Of a stretch of 64,000 bases of DNA, positions 59,766 through 64,000 are shown one piece after another; position 1 is the first letter of the stretch, and every line of letters starts with the position of its first letter. The position numbers were made by a program, and so were the translations under genes. This DNA comes from Congeria kusceri (lineage: Eukaryota; Mollusca; Bivalvia; Myida; Dreissenidae), in NCBI GenBank assembly GCA_027627225.1, contig CM051028.1:20111701-20175700 (forward strand). The letters are read 5' to 3'. The notes beneath the pieces are model-generated. The model saw only the letters and a list, made by a program, of their open reading frames with translations, was not told the DNA's origin and ran no database searches.

Positions 59766-60017
59766 AAAAAAAGACAAAGATACATACAAAACGATTTCTT
59801 AGGTAAAGATGAAAATTTGATGTTAGATTGCAGTTTGTATATTATTATGATCACATTAAGTGTCGATTTTTCTCATGAAGGTGTAATGTTTGATCTAAAA
59901 CAAATGTTCGGCACAATGTGTGAGACAATTAATGTTTAGATTTATATTGAATATTTGGCGGTTAATTACATCAACATCATTTGAGTAAAACGCGAATACA
60001 CATATTATTTGTTGGGC

Positions 60018-60190
60018 TGAATGCATGTGCTTAGTTGTGTCGTCCCGGATCCGCCTGTGCACTCCACACAGTCTAATCCAGGACGACACTTTCCGCTGTT
60101 ATGGTATTTTCGGATTCAAGTAAGTCTCTTCTAAACATAAATCCACTGTAGGCGGAAAGTGTCGTCACAAATTAGCCTGTGCGGACTGCA
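60018..60190. mobile_element. Truncated copy of the GTGTCGTCCC MITE
   Basis: GTGTCGTCCCGGATCCGCCT, GGACGACACTTTCCGC, ATGGTATTTTC and GGCGGAAAGTGTCGTC match the element at 31002-31265 in the opposite orientation. One terminal inverted repeat is lost. Confidence 0.85.
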
Positions 60191-60740
60191 TATAAATACT
60201 TTGTCTCCCTCTGTTGAGAGAAACTGTATGCAATGTATTTGAAAGTGTTGATGAAAACAAATGATAAAGAAAATGATTTCCTAGCCTAAGATAAGAGGAA
60301 AACATTGTATTAAGTTTAGATACTTGTGTTCGCTTTAAAAAATATTGGTCCCTTGTGATGGATAAATCTGCATGTGCTCCCTATATAGAGGATATTTGTT
60401 CGTTTGGTATAATACCAACTCATTTTCATTTTATTTTATGCTTAAAATGTGATATTTTGGCATTTTCTGACATCTCGGTAAAAAGTATTTCCGTTATCAA
60501 AGTGGCAATTTTCACTGTTTAAAATAGTGAATATTCATTTTTATTCCTCTGGTTTTATTCAGTGTATTGCCAATTTTACTTTAGTGATATTTCCATATAA
60601 ACCACCGGAAAGCATAAAATATTTTTTTTTAATATACAAACATTAATAAAAGTATTGATCGATTATATATATTAAAATAATAACATACAAGATTCTGCGT
60701 TTGATAAACACACATGCCCCCGGTTGGTGCTGGCTAGCAC
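60191..60740. other. AT-rich stretch, nothing recognised
   Basis: No feature seen. Confidence 0.35.
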
Positions 60741-61450
60741 ATTTCTTTGTCAAAATTAGGTCAAGTTCAAAGTGAGGTTCGGTGAAATGGGTGGATTGGG
60801 AACGGTCATAAGTAAAAACTGTGTAAATATCAAAGTGTTGTTGTAAGCAGTATTGGTGCCAGACGAAACGGTAAAATCTAGTTAACCAAGAAAAGGATCT
60901 TTTGAATTATTGTTTTAACTCCAAATTAGTTGAAGGTCAAGGTCAAACTAAAGTTGGGTGATATGGGTGGATTGGGGATGGTCACAAGCAACAACTGTGG
61001 AAGTATCCAAATCTTGTAGCAAGCCGTGTTGGTGCTAGACGAAATGGTAGAATCTAGTTAACCAAGAAACAGCCCATTTGATTTATTCTAAGTGCAAATT
61101 AGGTCAAGGTCAAAGTGAGGCTGGGTGATATGTGTGGATTGGGAACGGTCATCGGTAACAACTGTGTAAAATATCTAAGTGTTGCAGTAACCGATACTGG
61201 TGCTAGACGAAACGGTAAAATCTAGTTAACCAAGAAGTAGCACTTTTGAATTATTAATAAGTCCAAATTAGGTCAAGGTCAAGGTCAAAGTGAGGTTGGG
61301 TGATATGGGTGGATACGGAATGGTAATAAGCAACAACTGTGTAAGTATCAAAGAGTTGTAGTAAGCGCTGTTGGTGCTAGACGAAACGGTTAAATCTGCT
61401 TAACCTTGTAACGGACGAAAAGACGGACGGACGGACTGAATGACGGACAG
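60741..61450 (+). repeat. 170-bp tandem array, about 4 units, with GGAC tail
   Basis: AAATTAGGTCAAGGTCAAAG-type anchors fall near 60754, 60924, 61097 and 61266 (spacing about 170). Units include GGTGATATGGGTGGATTGGG and GGTGCTAGACGAAACGGTA. The array ends in GACGGACGGACGGACTGAAT. The last unit has an extra AAGGTC copy. Confidence 0.9.
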
Positions 61451-62376
61451 GACGATCACTGTATGTTTCCTGTATCATGATGCCTGGGGCATAAAAACAT
61501 ATCAAAAGTTTACATACTGCACAAATGGATATATTGTTTTTATTTCCGCAATGGATTGTAATATGTTCTGTGTGAACTATTGGGTCCAATATGCAAGGGA
61601 AACAGTTAAGTAACACAGTCATTGGGGGTACATATAGTAAGCATGAAATAAACATGGACGCTGACTGTTACTATGCAAGAATTATTCAGTGTCCACATAT
61701 TTGTATTTTATCCTATTACTACAGCCAAATTGATCGGGAAAACAACCCATTGTGAGTCCATAAACTTGAGCTTTATTCGATCGTTATTTTAGCACACGTT
61801 TATTCTATTGTTATTTTAGGACGCTATTATAATATATAACGTATTTCAATGTAACGTCATTCCAAATGATGACGTTTTTAGTAAACAAAAAACTCTGCGT
61901 AAAAAATAGGAGACCAAATATATTATATTTTCGTTGACTTATTTTACGACGTTTTTCATTAATGAGCACAGTATAAAAGATCTAAGATAAATATAATAGT
62001 CTGTGTGTATTGGCAGAATATCAAGTTTATCATGCTTGTCTCGAAATAGTGAAGCGTTCGGCCAGCCTCGCGATCCCATGTTTCTGCACCTCGCATGATT
62101 AACTGGACCTTTATCCAACACTCACATAATATTCTCTTTAAATAAAATACGACACTCATGACTCTTTAACAAATCCTGTTTCTTCCAGCAAACCAACGGT
62201 TTAAAATAAAACAGTAACATTCATAATAAATATCTACCAACAAGAACCTAAAACAAATCTAAACATAAGTTAAGAGTATGTTTGTAAAAAAAAATGTTCG
62301 TACCTATACTCGTACACGTCGTTAAAAGACAATAAAACCAGAGTTTTAGATTCTCTGCTTATCTGCGTCGGCGTCT
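61451..62376. other. 3' flank of the intact kinase, nothing firm
   Basis: No recognised element. On the minus strand this is downstream of the kinase stop; AATAAA on that strand is not clearly placed. Confidence 0.35.
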
Positions 62377-63432
62377 CTATTTCAAAAAAATATAGTCTGC
62401 ATCAAAAAACACATCGCTGAACAGTGCAACTTCCGGTCGTTCATCTGGTCGGTATTTCCAGGCGTCGTTCAAGATGGACCAGATCTCTGGGTTAACCTCT
62501 ATGCCTTCCGGTATTTCCGGCGCGCAGCCCTTTTCGCCTACCTTCTTCTGAAGTTGTAACAAGCTGAAGTCCGGATACGGTTCCTCTTCGTATACGATCT
62601 CGAATACGATCAGCGCGAGGCTCCAGATGTCAGCGCGCATCATGTCGCTCGCTTTCAAGTGTTCGCCTCGCAGAACTTCCGGCGCGCAATAGCGCGGCGT
62701 TCCAATCCCAGAAACGGTGGTGGCACTTCCAGTCGAAGACGTCTCAAAATGTTTCCTCACCATGCTCAATCCGAAATCGGAAATCTTCACAACAATATCC
62801 CCATTAGATGTCATCGTCATCAGGATGTTGTGCGGCTTGAGGTCACAGTGCGCGACGTTCTTCCCATGCAGGTAAATCATTCCGAGGCATATTTGACGGA
62901 TAATCGCCAGGCGTTGATCGTCCTCCATGCCAGCCATGTTATCATTGATGTGGATGACTTTGAACAAGCATTCCTTCATGTACTCCATCACGATACAAAG
63001 GTGTTCCGGCTCCTCGCATGCGCCGATGTACCGCACGATGTTCTGATGATCGAAACTCCGGAAGAGCTTAATTTCAGCCTTGAATAGATCAACCTTCTTA
63101 CGTGTCATTTTCCTAGTTTTCATTTCCTTCACCGCTACCGCAGTTCCCCGCCACTCCGCCAAGAAGACCATCGCGAACCCTCCCTCGCCAATCTGCTCCC
63201 GTAACGTCAGCTCCGAGTACGGAATGAGATCATCCACTTCCGGCAGTTGCTCCGTGGTTGTCGCCTCGACTCCGTGTTCGTCGTACCAATCCCTTTCTGC
63301 CTGTTGGCGCATGACCATATTCATGTACTGCAACTTCGCCATTTGTTTCGCGTCGTCGGTTTGGAAATATGGCATCGGTCCGCTATCAAGGGGGCGACAA
63401 TCGTCCAGAAAACCGTCTGAATATCCAAGAAC
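62377..63432 (-). CDS. TKL-like protein kinase, terminal exon, intact
   Basis: The exon starts after acceptor TTGTTTACAG (AG at 63434-63433) in phase 0 with VLGYSDGFLDD and is open for 351 residues. Numbering from Met at 63375, the kinase domain runs from about 57 to 325: GEGGFAMV 63-70 (nucleotide-binding loop), AVK Lys83, alpha-C Glu101, HCD 176-178 with Lys180 and Asn183, DFG 200-202, APE 231-233, DIW 249-251 and Arg313. All catalytic residues are present, with Cys for Arg in HRD, so an active Ser/Thr-type (TKL-like) kinase is predicted. A Met-rich, acidic 50-residue region precedes the domain. No membrane segment or C-terminal domain. Paralogous exons lie at 8966 and 29964 on the same strand. 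By analogy with the copy at 9-11 kb, an upstream exon with RVGxPxG peptide repeats is expected beyond base 64000. Confidence 0.9.
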   Translation of the reverse strand, partial: VLGYSDGFLDDCRPLDSGPMPYFQTDDAKQMAKLQYMNMVMRQQAERDWYDEHGVEATTTEQLPEVDDLIPYSELTLREQIGEGGFAMVFLAEWRGTAVAVKEMKTRKMTRKKVDLFKAEIKLFRSFDHQNIVRYIGACEEPEHLCIVMEYMKECLFKVIHINDNMAGMEDDQRLAIIRQICLGMIYLHGKNVAHCDLKPHNILMTMTSNGDIVVKISDFGLSMVRKHFETSSTGSATTVSGIGTPRYCAPEVLRGEHLKASDMMRADIWSLALIVFEIVYEEEPYPDFSLLQLQKKVGEKGCAPEIPEGIEVNPEIWSILNDAWKYRPDERPEVALFSDVFFDADYIFLK

Positions 63433-64000
63433 CTGTAAACAAGACGTTAAAAATTGGACTCAAAAGTCAATGAAACATTATTCGCGGTGAACAAAGCATA
63501 TTAAGATTGGAATAATTTATATTGTAAGTAATTTTGTTCACATACAACATGGCGTCATACCTTGAACAATTTGCGAACCACTTTTTTCCAACAGATTCAT
63601 ACACTTAGCCACTGCACATACACATTGTATAATTCAAGTTTAGAATACAGTGAAACTTACGGATTTGGACGTGTAATTAAATCAGGGTTTTCAATAAATT
63701 TTGGTTAACAAGGCCCAAATAAGAAAGCAGCATGCCTTAGCAGGGTGTTTCTGCGTTCTGGACAACTTTGGGAGCATTTGATCAGCTCATTGAAAGTGAT
63801 TTTCATAAGCAATATACCTCTTCTATGTACCAAACTGAAAACGTCAATGTGTAATGCTTAAGTTCTCGTTTCTTCACTTAAGATTAGAATTCATGTTATT
63901 ATTCAAGTAAGCCGAAGAGAAGCACTTAACTGTAAAGTAAATTATTTGTAAAACTAGCAAAGTAATCGTCTATGTATGTTTATATAAAATGTAAATCCTT
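63433..64000 (-). other. Intron upstream of the intact kinase exon
   Basis: The acceptor polypyrimidine context is modest (TCTTGTTTACAG). No donor or further exon is visible before the right edge, so the intron exceeds 560 bp. Confidence 0.6.

Noticed and set aside
62659..63490. Plus-strand ORFs opposite the intact kinase (and 9437-10040 opposite the pseudogene)
   Set aside because: Antisense shadows of the kinase exons; the minus strand carries all the kinase motifs.

Overview
The window is metazoan nuclear DNA, most likely from a bivalve mollusc. It is AT-rich and gene-poor, with introns and GT-AG splice signals, and is packed with transposon remnants, molluscan-style tandem repeats carrying AGGTCA runs, and tRNA-headed SINEs. 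A small inverted-repeat element (31.0 kb, with a partial copy at 60.0 kb) carries the paired motif AAAGTGTCGTCCCGGAT / AGCCTGTGCGGACT. I associate it from memory with dreissenid mussels; that assignment is an inference and was not searched.

Host genes. The only convincing host coding sequence is a minus-strand cluster of related protein kinases of TKL-like type. An intact kinase exon lies at 62.4-63.4 kb; its first exon is beyond the right edge. A divergent kinase exon at 30.0-31.0 kb has HGN in place of the catalytic HRD and is a predicted pseudokinase. A degraded two-exon copy at 9.0-11.0 kb has frameshifts and stops. An isolated first-exon-like ORF at 36.0-36.6 kb and the first exon of the degraded copy share a 19-residue peptide repeat of the form YxDxxxNRxLxRVGxPxGT, which I do not recognise. 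The architecture (N-terminal peptide repeats, a phase-0 intron, then one large exon with the whole kinase domain) appears to define a locally duplicated family now spread out by repeat insertion.

Layout. 0-4.4 kb: a duplicated segment with a 35-bp minisatellite flanks the 3' part of an LTR retroelement (a proline-rich ORF with one internal amber codon, then a polypurine tract and a roughly 1.2-kb LTR). 5.5-7.7 kb: a dispersed repeat and a decayed LINE reverse transcriptase. 9-11 kb: kinase pseudogene. 13-17 kb: a Harbinger transposase fragment, a MITE and two tandem-repeat arrays. 18-22 kb: a LINE with ORF1 and endonuclease but almost no reverse transcriptase. 22-30 kb: inverted-repeat elements, including a strong GC-rich palindrome. 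30-37 kb: divergent kinase, SINE, MITEs and peptide-repeat exon. 37.5-38 kb: a hAT-like MITE with an 8-bp target duplication. 39.8-40.4 kb: an AGT microsatellite. 41.3-47.6 kb: a satellite array of about 84 units of 76 bp. 48-62 kb: MITEs, a SINE fragment, several tandem arrays of about 170 bp, a 35-bp minisatellite, and a 3.4-kb structure bounded by inverted repeats and rich in GATATC dyads. 62.4-64 kb: intact kinase exon and upstream intron.

All calls come from reading the sequence only. Exon boundaries and transposon class names are predictions. No prokaryotic operon, CRISPR array or rRNA gene was seen.
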